NCBI GenBank assembly: GCA_013400975.1
Contig: WBMZ01012196.1
Location: 46,784-110,783 of the forward strand
Source: Atrichornis clamosus
Taxonomy: Eukaryota; Chordata; Aves; Passeriformes; Menuridae
DNA: 64,000 nt
Reading direction: 5' to 3'
Shown one piece after another: positions 1 to 12,662 of the stretch. The position numbers were made by a program, and so were the translations under genes. Position 1 is the stretch's first letter. Each line of letters starts with the position of its first letter. A model generated the notes under the pieces. That model did no database searches. It was not told the DNA's origin and worked only from the letters and a program-made list of their open reading frames with translations.

Positions 1-1734
1 CCATGTGTGAACAACACAGACAACTCTGAGAACATGAAAGATTTCTTTCTGCCTTTTTTTTCCTAGCATTTCTTGTTAAAATCCCTGCAAAGTCCCCTGC
101 CTAAAGGGTAATTCCGAATTTCCAAGGTTAACAATGCTAACGGCCTCCTGGCCTGTCGGTCTGCATTTTTACACATATCCCAAATGCATCTAATTTACCA
201 CTTAAATGCTCTGGTTTGTACCGGCGAGGGGAAAAAAGCTTCCAAGATCAAACAGAGGGCAGTGTCTGCTAACACCCACAGCTAAAATGTTGTGGAACGG
301 GGCTCATCCTGCAGGGAGAACAGCTCCTGGAGCAGCAGGAACAGCCTGTGTGGTGCTACCAAAGCTGCAGCCTCAGCCACAGCACTCGCAGAGCCAAATT
401 AATTGTAACAAAAACTACTTGTGCCGAAACCCACAAATGTCCTGTCACTGGGAACTTGTCTGAAATGAGTGCAGAGGAGCCTAAAAATTTCCCTTTTCCG
501 GGGAACGAAGGGCACGTCCTGAGCCAGGAAGGCACTGGACACTGCAAGGAGATAGCAGGAGGGGTGGGAAGCTGAGGTGGCACGGGGGACTGTCCCCTTC
601 AGTGTCCCCAGTAGCCCAGCAGGAGCTGCAGAAGGGGCTCACCCAACCCGAGCTGCCTCTGCAGCTCTGAGAGCCACTTCTGAGCTGAGGGAGCAGAGGG
701 AACAGGAGCCGTTTCCAACAAGCCACGGAGCAGGGGCCATCCCGCCGCATCTTCTCCCACAGAAATCCTGCAGGGGAATGCGGAAGGAGCTTGGGTGGGG
801 GAAGACTTGAAACCTGGAGTGTTTATGGGTGGCAGGAGAGCACCTGGGAAAGGTGGGCTGGAGGGTTAAGAGGGGAGAGAAGTATCTGGGTGCTCCTGGC
901 AGAGCTCAGGGAGGAGAACAGTGGCTGCAGCTGCCTTGGGTTGTGTGGGCTGGGAGGGTTGGATGTTTGTAAGGAGCAATAATAGACAGCAATAACTTCT
1001 CAAAGCTGTAGGAAAACGCTGGGATCTGGGACAGGCACACTGATGGGAGGCTGGAGAGAGCAGGGATCGAGTGTAAACACAGCCCCTTCGGGCTGGGGGA
1101 AGCCTGAGGGGATGTGAACACCGATCCCAAGGGCTGCTGGAGCCCCACAGCAGCAGCGTGCTTGCCTCCCCAGCCCCTCCTGCCTGTGTCCCAGGAGAAG
1201 GGGGTGTCAGGAGCTGTCTGTCTCTCCTGCCTGGCAGCTGGCAGCTCTCCTCCTCCCTTATCATCCTTCCCAGCTCCTAGCCAAGTTTTTATGCAAAGCA
1301 GAAAAGCCTCATTAAGTGATGCTGAAAGTACTCCTCTCTTGGTGTTCAAATGTGACAACCATCTAAGTGAGCAAAATGTTCTGGCTGGGTTAATGCCTTG
1401 TACAGGTACAAAATGACTCTGGAAGGTGCAGAGTGGGGAGGAATCCGGCCTGGGGAGGAAGGTGAGCTGACTGAGCTTGCAAAGTGTGTCAGCCTCAAAG
1501 TTGGGAAACAAGCCCAGACATCCTCACTGTAACTCTAATACTCAGCTACACATGCCAAGTGCCTTCTGACTTCCCTGACAGAGCTCCAGGGAGCAAATCC
1601 AGAAGGACAGTTACGTCTCCTCTGGTACATCAGCATTTCCTGCAGTCCATGGACAGGCAGAGCTTGCTTTAATGTTCCAAGCCCCATCCATCCAGACTTT
1701 GGTGTTGCCCTATGGGATTCCTTGGGGTCTGGTC

Positions 1735-1890
1735 CTCAGGCCAGAGCGTCAGCTGGTGTTCAAAAGGCATTTGGACAACGCTCTCACGCACAGGGTGGGG
1801 CTTTTGGGGTTGTCCTGTGCAGGGCCAGAAGCTGGACTGATGATCTTTGTGGGTCCCTTCCAGCTCAGGATATTCCAAGATTTTAAACCA
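1735..1890 (+). mobile_element. CR1 LINE 3' fragment (X-like)
   Basis: It ends with GATGATCTTTGTGGGTCCCT and an AGCTCAGGATATTCCAAGA tail, the CR1-X-like 3' end also seen on the SINE. It is 5'-truncated, as CR1 copies normally are. Confidence 0.7.
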
Positions 1891-2415
1891 GGCAGCTCTG
1901 TTGCAGCCAAAGGTGCTGCTGCAATTTATCCCAGGTGAGTTTGTCCTGCAATTCCTCATGTCTGGAAGTCCCTCTTTCCATCCCTTTTGGGAGCATCTGA
2001 CCTGTCAAGCATCAGCTCAGACCAAATCCTTGTGGAAGAGATGTTGTGTTCAGGCAAATGGATGGGAACTGGAGCAACACGAGCCATGAGCTGGGGGCCC
2101 AGAGAGTCTCGAGAGACCAGGGCACCTCTGGAAGGGATCCAAAGGACCAGGGTGCCACGGGGCTTTGGCTCTGATTTTTTTTTCTCTCTGTAAAGTGCTG
2201 TGCTGATGGTGGGGTGGGAGCAGAGAGCCAGGACAGCACGTGTGCACCTCCAGGGAGGCCTCTCTACCTGGGCAGGTACAGGCAGCACGAGCACCTCAAA
2301 CTGCTGGCAGCCTTCACAGCAGGGGGGAACTGCAAATTGTGATTAATCAGCTCTAGGTATCAGAAAAAGAAGCACTGAGATGAAGATTCACAAATTAAAG
2401 CCACTCTGGACTTTG

Positions 2416-2485
2416 TGCTCTTTTGGGGGGCTGGAGGAGCNCTTGCCAGTGGGTCTCCCTTGCTCTTTTGGGGGGCTGGAGGAGC
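2416..2485. repeat. 25-bp direct duplication with an ambiguous base
   Basis: Positions 2416-2440 and 2461-2485 are identical 25-mers with a 20-bp spacer that begins with the only N I noticed (2441). Confidence 0.9.
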
Positions 2486-3723
2486 AGAAGTGATAACACC
2501 ACTGAGCACAGAAAGCTCTGGGTTCTGCTGCTGGAAGTCAGGAACTTTCAGCTGCTGGGGGAGGATTCTCCTGGACTGGTGTTTGAGTGAATCCCAAACA
2601 CCTCAGAGCACCTGCTGCCTCAAAAATGGGGTTGGACAAGGATTATTTCTTCCCTTTTTTGTAATTCCTTTATTATGGAGGTCTCCAAAGGTTACAGAGG
2701 TGGCACTTGTGTGGCTGGGTCTTGCACTGGGAGCACGGATTCAATTGCTTCTCCTCTGCTTATGCCATGTAAAAATTGTTTTCATCTGTCTACTGCTGGG
2801 CTGTGGTGGAAAGCAGAGTAGAGGATGTATAACTGCAGAATTTGTCAGATAAACCAGTGTTTAAACATCCCTCCTCACTGCATCCCATCCCGTCTCTTCT
2901 CCCTGCTGCTTGTCTCATTCAGGATATTATTAACTCCGTCTGTGTGGTCATGGCTCTGCTCACAGCACAGCATTAAACCAAATGCAGCAACAGCTGCTTG
3001 AGATGCAGCAAAATTCATCTCTGTGCTCTATTAACTGGAGGCCTTGGGCCCACACCAGCGAGAAGGTAAAAAGCAATTCGTACAGGAAAGCTGGAAAATG
3101 AAATCTGTTGTGCCAGAGAGGAAGGTTTAGGCCACATGAGAATCCATTTCCTCCAGCAGTCCCTGCTGTCATTCCTCCTTCCAGCAAGGACATGGTGACA
3201 GGGAGATGCTGGCTTGGAGTCTTCATTCAGCTGCCCAGGTGAGCAGCTATTCAGAACTTACTATGAATTCAGTTATCTTAATATAGTTTAGGCTGAATGA
3301 AGATATTTTTATTCCAGGCTAAATGAGGTGTTTTTAATGTCAGCTGCTAAATTATCTCATGTAATCCACTCGCCGCCTCCTGCTGAAGCAATGACTGTCT
3401 GCGCTTGGGAGAGACAGAATAATTTCCCTGCAAATGTCTTCAGAGCTGCACGACAGTGACCTTACTCTGAGACTTGTTGCAGAGGTGCTGCTGAGCTGCC
3501 AGGAGCAAAAATCCCTTCCCAAGTCCAGGGAGGGTCCAAGAGGCAAAATAATCCAGGTGAGGGCTGAGATTTGTTGCTGGCTCTGCCACTGATCTGTGGA
3601 GGAATCATTTCCTCACTCACCACTTAGCTTTTATTTAGCTTTCACCAGCTTGTATTGAATGGGAATCTCATGTATAGTATTTAGAGGCAGAAACTGGATG
3701 GGGTGGGCAGCTCTAGCTCAGGT

Positions 3724-3838
3724 CACAGAATCCCAAACTGGTTTGGGTTGGAAGGGACCTTAAAAACCATCTTGTTCCACCCCTTCCCATGGGCAGGGAC
3801 ACCTTCCACTAGACCAGGTTGCTGCAAGCCCCATCCAG
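3724..3838 (-). mobile_element. CR1 LINE 3' fragment
   Basis: The reverse complement gives the standard CR1 3' end (AAGGTCCCTTCCAACCCAAA-like), with the characteristic CCATGGGCAGGGACACCTTC block. It breaks off after about 115 bp. Confidence 0.85.
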
Positions 3839-3940
3839 TGAGCCTAGATCCAGGTTCAGGCTGGTAATTCAGGAACGGCCACTAACTGTGCCCATGGACT
3901 GAGGCCAGCTTTCATCTCCAGAGTGTTTGGCTCCTGATGG

Positions 3941-4000
3941 CAGCAGGAGAAAGGATGCTGCAGAAGGAGAAAGGATGCTGCAGAAGGAGAAAGGATGCTG
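3941..4000. repeat. 20-bp tandem repeat, 3 copies
   Basis: Three consecutive 20-bp units, the second and third identical (CAGAAGGAGAAAGGATGCTG) and the first with one change. Confidence 0.95.
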
Positions 4001-6309
4001 CACCAGGAGCGAGCCTGAGGCTCAGCCTCCTCTTCTCCTCTTCCCAGCTGGCAGCATTTCCCTCTTCTCTCAAAGCAATGCACTGAATCATTCCATGTGT
4101 GTGTGGACATGTGTGTGGAGCAGTGATTCCTGCAAGCCCTTCACCCTCTGGAGGTTGCCAAGACCACAGCCACTTATTTGGTGTCTTCAGTGTTATCCCA
4201 GCACTGTCCATGTCCAGGCAGGAAGCAGCTGGGATAAGGGGCTGGAGCTCTGGTGTGTCTGTGCCACATCTGTGGCAGAGCTGGCGTGTCCCCAGGTGCC
4301 CAGGTGTGGTGCTGTGCTCGGGGTGGGTGGTTTGGATCTGCTGGATTATCCACGTCATGGCCCTGCAGCAGCTTTGCTGCCTCTTAACACCGAGTTAAGT
4401 CCCTGAGGGAGCGAGCCCTTCCTACTCCCTTTGCTTCCACGGAGTGAGGTCGTTCTTCAGGTGAGAGCAAACCTGGCTGGAAACAGGCTGGGCACGTTTT
4501 ATCCTTTGGAAGTGGCTTGGGCTGAGCAAACCAAGGTACTCCTGCATCCGGAAAGAAATTATGCAGAGAAAGAGAGAGTGGGGTTACGCACAGGGTGTTT
4601 AACATTCCCGGCAGTGCCGGCTGCAGGGCGAGCTGCTCCTCCTGCATGGCTGGGAGCTCCGGGAGGGACACAAAGGCAGCTCCTGGGAAAGGAATAACAT
4701 CATTCCCTACAGTAATCCTGGTGGCTTTACCTTTTGCATCTAAAGTGATGACATCAGGTGCCACCTAGTGTAAACCCTTTCCCTTAAAGCAGATGTGACT
4801 CCATCCAGGTTTGTTATTTCTTCCTTTCCCTGCTTTGATATGCAGGGTCTGACATCCTCAGCTTCTGTAACAAAAGCAATTCAGTCCTTTCCCGGGAGAT
4901 TCTGCAGTTAAAACCTCACCAAGTGCCTGCTGGTGCTGTCTGCAGTGCTAAAGGGAGGGTTGGAGAAGTGCAGGGGTCCCAGACCTACACCAACAGCTAT
5001 GCCATAGCCCAGCTGGGGAAAGCCAGGAGGAATGGGGTGGGGTGGGATGGATGGGCCGTGGAGTTGAGTCTGGGGAATGGTGTGGCTGCTCTGGGCTGCC
5101 CCAGCTGCCCCTGGACAGGTCTCCTCCCTCTGTGGCATCTGCAAATTGGTTGTGGAAGTGGTTTGTTACAGGGAGGAGAGACTGATCTGATCCAGCCTGT
5201 GCTGAACTCAGCCGGAGGTGTTCCCTCCCCTTGGACAGGGGGTGTTTGTGTCCCTGCCCAGTGCCCTGCCCAGGGTTTCAGGGTGTGAGGGCTGATTTCA
5301 CGTCCCTCCCAGCCCTGCTGCTGCTGGGTATTCCTGGGCACCCCCTGGTCGCTGGGGAGGGAATTCCAGCCCTTCCAACCCGCCCATCACCAGCAGGTTC
5401 CCTGGGCAGCGAGGGCAGAAGGCTGAAACCACCCTCTGGGAGCTGACATAAAAACAGCTGGCGCAGATTAGTGCAGCATGTGTCTGTAAATATTTATTCT
5501 TTTCACTCCTGCCAGTTCTTACAAGAACCAGTGACTCCTTGTGCTGCAAAGGTGTTTTCTGCTTATTGAACTGGAGTGCAGCTGCTCGGACAGAGAGGCA
5601 CAGCCCCAAAATCCATGTCCAGAGGTGCAATTCCAGTTCTTTGTGCAAGGGTGACTAGAAAATACCCAGTTTAACCCTAGTCTGAGTTGTAAAGTCGTGT
5701 GGAAAATTAGGGAAGGATGAGTTGATGCCTTGAAGAGTTTGCACCGGGAGATTCCGCTTTCCTGAGGACACAGGGAAGGGAAGGGCTGGGATCAGTTCGT
5801 GTGGGAGAGCTTTGCTTGGAGCAAATCTCCTGGATCTGGAGCTTCCAGGGCAAGGCAATCCTGCCTCGGGGGAGGAGAATAAATATTTAAAAATGTAATC
5901 AGAGTCATTGGGGAAATGTGACAGGATTTAAACGATGACATAACACGCTTGTCTTGTCTTTGCTGCCTGTGCTAATGAGCGTGAATTGAGAGCATTAGCG
6001 ATCTATCCACGGGCATTAGCGTGTGTGAGTCAGGGGATCGCAGCCCTAATTAGTCTCATCCTCTGCTGGCAGCGAAGCCACTTGCCAGCCCGCTGCTCTG
6101 GAGTTACTCAGGCTTTGGCACAGCTCTAGCCATCACCTACACCTGGTTGTAGCGGGGTTTTATCATCCTTGTCTCCCTAAGAGAAAGCTGAGCACTTTTT
6201 CCCGTCTTCTGGCAAGTTTCAGAAATGTGATGACATCTCTGAGAGTGTTTTTGGATATGTTTTCTATTGGCCGTTTGTCACTTTAGGAGGACTTTAAGCA
6301 TTCAAACCC

Positions 6310-6352
6310 GCTTCTTCTTTTTTCTTTTTCTTTTCTATTTCTTTTTTTTTCT
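6310..6352 (+). repeat. Pyrimidine (T/C) tract
   Basis: About 43 nt made almost only of T and C, in CTT and T-run units. Low complexity. Confidence 0.85.
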
Positions 6353-7769
6353 AAAACTATTATTTGTCCCCCCAAATGCCTCATTTCTTCAAGAAAAAGG
6401 GAGTTGTTGGGCCAGAAGCAAACAAGTAAAAGCCCACGGAGAAAGGATCCAGGATTCAAGCTTGTCCTGACTGTTTTTCCTACCTCTCCATGTTCCCAAT
6501 TCCTCTCACGGTGGGATTTTCAGTGGAACCTCACAGATTCCCATCAGAAGGTCTGTCCTGCTCACAGGGGATGTGTGGTGGGTGCTGGGAGGGAATGGAG
6601 GCTTTGCTGCTCAGCCAGCCGTGCTCCTTGGGCAAGAGGTTGCTCCTCTGGCATCTCCCAGCATCTCCCTGATGGTAGGAAATTAATTTTGAAAAAATCA
6701 AATGGCTGATATGATGGATTAGATGTCTTTGCCCCACTACATTTAATCAATGGCAGTGGGTATTTATTACATTATGTACTACGAATCAATAGTGATTAGT
6801 ACCTCATTAACCTTTTCTTTCCTCTTGATTGTGTTCCTGCAGTAACAGAGCCCAGGGCTCTGCATCCCTCTCCAGCCTGGCAGGATGGGTTTGCAGGCTG
6901 CAGGAGACGAGAGCTGAGGCTCTGGATGAAGAGTGTGACCCTGCAGCCCTATTATTCTCTGAGTAAGTGGAGGAAGCTCGGTGTAAATCACCCCCACCAG
7001 GAGAGAGATGCTCGTGGAGAGGTTCCAGGCTGCCACGCTGGCAAAGATCTCAATCCTGTGTTCCTGTGGCAATGCTTGAACGGGGAGCAAAACTCTCAGC
7101 AGTGCAAAACTGGGGTGGGGAATTGAGGATGGGAGAATTTCCCGGTGCCCTGGCAGTGCTCCAGGGCTGTCACAGCAGGAGTGGCTGCTCCCTGATGACT
7201 TTTTCGTGTTGCACTTCCCCCCGGGACACGGACAGTCTCTCTCAGAACAGGTGCACCAGGAAGGAGGCAGTGTCAGTGGGCGGCTGTAAGGAATGACCCC
7301 CTTCCTGCCCTGGAGTTTGTCCCCCACCTCTGTGCAGTCAGATTTTGAAGCTGAGTTATCCTGCTGGCAGGGCTGAGCTGTGCTCCTGATGCAAACCTGC
7401 AGGGATAGTTTGTACCACTGCAGTCACTTCCACCACTGCAGAAAACCTGCTTGGGAACCCATAAATCCTGCCAGACTGACAGGCTTCCACAACCAGTAGA
7501 CTGATAAATTTATTTGAATTAAATAAATGTTTTCAAATTAGATAAATACCTTCAAATGAGATTAGCTCCGTGTGAGTTTGTCAATTCTCAGTGTGAGTGA
7601 AGCCCCTGACTTTCCCACCTGCTGGGAGGCTGAACTCCTGCAAATGAGCTCTGCAGCGCTCGGGTCTGTTCTGAAATGGATGGATTTATTAACAGAGCTT
7701 CTCAGAAAGGGACTGTCCTTCCCCCAAATTCATTGGGTGCTCTCCAGCCAGCCCCTGACATAAGAAGGC

Positions 7770-8216
7770 TGTGGAGCTGCTGGAGTGAGTCCAGAGGACA
7801 CTGGAGCTGCTCTGAGGGCTGGAGCCCCTCTGCTCTGGAGACAGAGAGCTGGAGATGTTCAGTCTGGAGAAGAGAAGGCTCCAGGCAGACCTTCTGCTGC
7901 CTAAAGGGGCTCCAGGAGAGCTGGAGAGGGACTTTGGACAAGGGATGGAGGGACAGAACACAGGGAATGGCTTCCCACTGCCAGAGGGCAGGGTTAGAGG
8001 GGATATTGGGAAGGAATCCTTCCCTGTGAGGGTGGGGAGGCCCTGGCACAGGTTGCCCAGAGAAGCTGTGGCTGCCCCATCCCTGGCAGTGTCCAAGGCC
8101 AGGTTGGACGGGGCTTGGAGCACCCTGGGAGAGTGGAAGGTGTCCCTGTCCGTGGCAGGGGGCGGAATGGGATGAGCTTTAAGGCCAACCCAAAGCATTC
8201 CATGGTTCTATCAGTA
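7770..8216 (+). mobile_element. CR1 LINE, about 450-bp 3' portion
   Basis: One of the longest copies. It carries the GGAGAAGAGAAGGCTCCAG block, AAAGGGGCTCCAGGAGAGCT, GAAGCTGTGGCTGCCCCATC and the 3' end. Open frames on both strands here are CR1-derived or shadows and are not genes. Confidence 0.92.
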
Positions 8217-8631
8217 AAGCATCCCAGCCTGTGTGTGATGTGCTGCACTCTGAGAGGAGCCGAGGCTCTGGCGTGCAGACCCCCAGCACGATGCAGTCCC
8301 TGCCTGCAGGGTGGACACCGGGCTGGGCAGGAGGAGAACTCAGGGTTGGAGGCACCAGTTTGCACCGTGGCACCCCCTGTGCACAAGGCCAGCCCCAGAT
8401 CCTCCATAAAGACAACGCCGAGGACAAAGAGTCTGTGCTCTCCCTTCCATCCCTCAACTTCCCGTGCAAATCCAGCCAGTCCTCTGCCACTCAGCTCATC
8501 TGGGTGGGAACACTGGACTTGCGCGACAATTTCTGCGGTGTTAATAAAGCCAGTCCTGTGGAGAAAGTTATTTCCACCCCTAGGCTGGCTCCTGCTGTGT
8601 GTGCTTCCTACACCACGGCTCCAGAGCCTTC

Positions 8632-8757
8632 ACAGAATCATAAAATCATAGCATGGTCTTGGGATCATGGAATCACAGAATGGTTTGGGTTGGAAGGGAC
8701 CTTAAAGCTCATCCAGTTCCAACCTCCTGCCATGGGCAGGGACACCTTCCAGGTTCA
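8632..8757 (-). mobile_element. CR1 LINE 3' fragment
   Basis: The reverse complement is the CR1 3' terminus with repeated ATTCTATG-like tail units (8632-8685), then the conserved end. It lies head-to-tail opposed to the plus-strand copy 0.4 kb upstream. Confidence 0.88.
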
Positions 8758-10777
8758 TGAGACTTCACCTCTCATATCCAAGGACATTCAGCCCTTGGGA
8801 ACAGACTCTGTGTCCTTAATACACCAAATTTAACAGCCAAGGTGCCCAAACCAGAGAGCAGGCACCGACCCAGGCTGATCCTCTGCCAGTGTCGGCTCTG
8901 CCTGCCCAGGACACCCAGGCCCACATCGTGACTTACCCATGATTTGTGCTGGGCATTAAAAAAAAAAAAATAAAAGCTGATGACGCAAGTGGCTTCTTCT
9001 TTCAGGCATTTCAACCAGGACTGGAGAGTGCATAAGTGCAAGAAATTGCCAGAGAGGGGAGGAGGTTTGCAGCTCTTAAATCATCTGGCTCTGCGATGCA
9101 GGGTTACACTCGGTGGTGTTGGCACAGGGGAGAGATCACTGCAGGCAAATCAGGGTGAAACTTCTGCTCATTGGAGAGGCTTCTTCATCCGAAAATGGAG
9201 CAAGTGTAGGTTTGGTTTCATTGAGCTGCTTTGACTTAGGGTTTTAATAAGTGTCACAGCATTCCAATGGCTTTAAATCAAAATATTGCTGGTGAAACTA
9301 TTGCTTTCTGTTTGATTTAAGGTTTTAATCCAGACTGATAAACACTAATCTTGTGGTGTCCACCCCATGGAAACAGTGTCTCAGTGGTTTGGAGTTAAAT
9401 CCTCATATCTGATCTTCTCTTGCATGATGGAAACCAACAAATTCCCACTCAAATGAAGCTGTCTCAGGCTGGCATTGCTCAGGGACAGTCTGAGTGTGGC
9501 ACTGAGCAGAGGAGATTTGTGGATATGCAAATATAGAAGCATTTAAGAAATGTCAGAGTTTCCTACCCCCTCTGCCTGCTTGGACCCTGCTCTTCAGGAT
9601 CTATCCCAGCTGCTGTCTGGGATGTGTCACACTGAGCTTGGTCTGATTAAGCACAGCAACACCCATTAATTGGAAACATTCCCGTTGCGAGCGGAACATT
9701 CCTGTTATGCTCATAACTCTGAGCTTAAAAAATCTCCCTCGAAATGATGATTTCTCACTGCTCCTACGGCTTTTCTTCAAATCCAACTTCTGCCTGTTAT
9801 ATCTGGAGCTGAGGAGATGGAGCACGAGTCTGCTGCCCGTGCTGCTCTCTGCCAGGAACTTGTGTCTGAACTGTGGTGGCTTCAGCTCTGCTGCAGGAGG
9901 AACAGTGCAGGGCCAGGGCACCCAGGAATTCTGCTGGAAAACCCTCTGGATGCTTTCCCCCGTGTGCTGGCTCTCTCTCTGTGAGCCCTCTCAGCTGATT
10001 CCTGCCCATGCTGAGGAAAGCACATGTCCAAGCTGTGCAAACCAGCCCAGCCGGCCAGGGACAGAGGATTGGGAGCCAATCTGCTAAACAGGGATTTAGC
10101 CAGGAGGCAGCCCTGGCTGCCAGGCCAGCCATCTCCTAATACTCTCTTAAGCAGCACAGGCAGCTGCTGCTTCCTCCCTGGCCTTCCTCACAGTTCACCT
10201 CAGTCCTCCAACTGCAGCAAGGCATTTCCAACCAGAATTAGGTTCTGTTGGCTTCTTGCTACAGTGCCTTTTAATTAGGAGCACAGCTGCTCTGGAAACA
10301 CGGAGCTCACTTTTCAAAGAGTGCCTCTGGAAAGTGATTACAGTGGATTAAAGCAGAAAGGTTAGGCAATTTATTCAGGTGGCACTTAGCAAACGCATCG
10401 GATTATTTGGTGCTGCAAGGATGGTTTAAAAAACTCGAATAACACCTTTTGGGCTCCTGCTGGCCTTGAGGCACTCTGCTGTGCAAGGCAGGTGTTGGAG
10501 CTGAAAGGTTGTTTGGGAATTGAGCCCACGCAGTGTCCAACTGGTCCAGAGCTCTCCACTGTGTGTGAGGGGGCTGGGGCTCCACGGCCAGTGTGGCCTC
10601 TCCAGTTAACAGAGGTCCAGGCCAGCCAGGAGTTGCCCCAGGAATTATTGTGGCCTCTCAGTGTTCATAATCTTGGCTCCAGAGCATCACTGACCTGAGT
10701 GTCTGCAGGGTGATGCTGTTTGTACCTGCCATTGATCTTCCATCGTGAGCATTTGCTGCAGAGCTCCCTTTCCAAAT

Positions 10778-10866
10778 CATCACAGAATCCCAGAATCATT
10801 TGGCTTGGAAAAGACCCCCGAGATCATCGAGTCCAACCTGTGACTGACCCCCACCTTATGCCATGT
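10778..10866 (-). mobile_element. CR1 LINE 3' fragment (different subfamily)
   Basis: It contains the reverse complement of the AGGTTGGACTCGATGATCTC type of end (here GAGATCATCGAGTCCAACCT), typical of another CR1 subfamily. Only about 90 bp remain. Confidence 0.75.
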
Positions 10867-12398
10867 GCTGTTCCCTCTCAACTGCCTGGCTTTAGCCTTT
10901 TAGCTTTTCCAGCACTGGAAGGGACAAAGCCCCCAGAAATGCATCAGATTCACTGCAAAGCTGAGGTTCCTGGAGTAGACCTCAATCCTTTCCTTCTCCA
11001 AAGGAAAAGCAGTGGGAGACCCCGCCTGGACAGTGTGTAGTAAAGATCCAAGTTATCAGTGTGTGAATAATCCAAATGTAAAACTTCTCTGAGGCATCAC
11101 ATCCAAAGGGGAGCCTCAGAGCTGGCCTATAGGCAAAGGTGGATGGGACCCCCCCAGGATGAGCAGTCTCTGCTGGCAGGGCTGTAGTGGCAGCAAGAAA
11201 ACAGAATTCTTTCCAAACCCAGCCACTCCTGTGGATGCTGTGTGTTTTTCCGCTGGGTAGCATCAGATTGAAGTTGTCTTGGAACTGGGAAATGGCTTTG
11301 TGATACTTTCAAGGACCAAATGCCACCAGTGGGCAGCTTTGGCCATCGAACACCCCTGGTGGCTCTGCTTTGGGCACTGCTGTGCTCTGCTGAAGAGGGA
11401 AGCCATGGATGCGCTGCTCCAGTCTGGAGCTAGCGCAGAGCAGGGACACCTCTTGCTGCATCTGCTTGTGCTAACACACTAAGAGCCTTCGTGTGGGATA
11501 AAAACAGTCTGGAGATGCTCAGACACTGAGCTGGTGGGAACAGCGGTACTTTAAATAGAGGAGTCTGAGCGGGGACCGAGCGTTAACACCATGTTTGAGT
11601 GCAATTCTAAGATTTGCAATACCTTGTTTGCCCTTCTCTTACTTTGTTTGGCTGATGTAGGCGTATTTTTGTTTTTACTCACTTCTCTGTCCCATATTGT
11701 CCCTTTTCTTTCCAGTAATGTTGACTGTTCCATCTGCTTATTTATCACCCGCAGTTAGAACGCGAATTTCAATTAGCAATCTGCTTTGTTTAGTTTTGTT
11801 TTAAACAAGGCATTGAAAGCTCCAACAAAGCTTTAATACATAAAGCTACTTGTAATGCAGCTGTTTAAGCTCTTCCATCATATCCATGAACAAAATGAAT
11901 TCTACTGCTATCAAGATGCATCTGATGAATTAGGTTTAATCCTTCTCTACTGTAGCAGATGGAAGGCACTTCAACAAAAGACAGAAAGATTTCAAATGAC
12001 TGAGATGGAAAATGGTCTTTGCTCTGTGTTCCAGAGGCATAAAAGAAACAAAAACCTCATGTAGCAAGAAATAATTCATCCAGCAACTAGAAAAGCAGAC
12101 CCTGGATTTCTGCACTGATTCCTGACCCTGATGCTTCCCTTTTGGCTCTGATAAGTTAAGGATGTGGAAGCAGAGAAGAGGGTGACTACGTGTGCAGCAG
12201 CATCCCAGGCAAGAACATGCTTCCCTGAATCCTGCCTATCCAGGTTTGCAACACCACCTGCCTGCAGCCCTGCCAGCTTCTTGATCATTGGATCTGGATC
12301 ACCAGGATTCCTCACAGGAAGGGCTTCTCTGTGGTGGCTGTGTTTGCTAAACCAGGAGGGATTAATTGCTGCCAGTTTGGGGTGGACTCCAAGCCTGA

Positions 12399-12662
12399 CA
12401 TCACAGAGTGGTTTGGGTTGGAAGGGGCCTTAAAGATCATCTCATGGCACCCCCTGCCATGGGCAGGGACACCTTCCACTATCCCAGGGTGCTCCAAGCC
12501 CCGTCCAACCTGGCCTTGGACACTTCCAGGGATGGGGCAGCCACAGCTTCTCTGGGCACCCTGTGCCAGGGCCTCACCACCCTCACTCAATTCTTAGGAA
12601 CAATTTCTTCCTAAGATCTAATCGAAATCTCCCCATTTTTAAAACTGTTCCCTACAATCATA
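12399..12662 (-). mobile_element. CR1 LINE 3' portion next to the promoter island
   Basis: The reverse complement includes the 3' end, the CCATGGGCAGGGACACC block and GATGGGGCAGCCACAGCTTC. It ends about 100 bp before the CpG island starts, so it marks the upstream edge of the promoter region. Confidence 0.9.
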
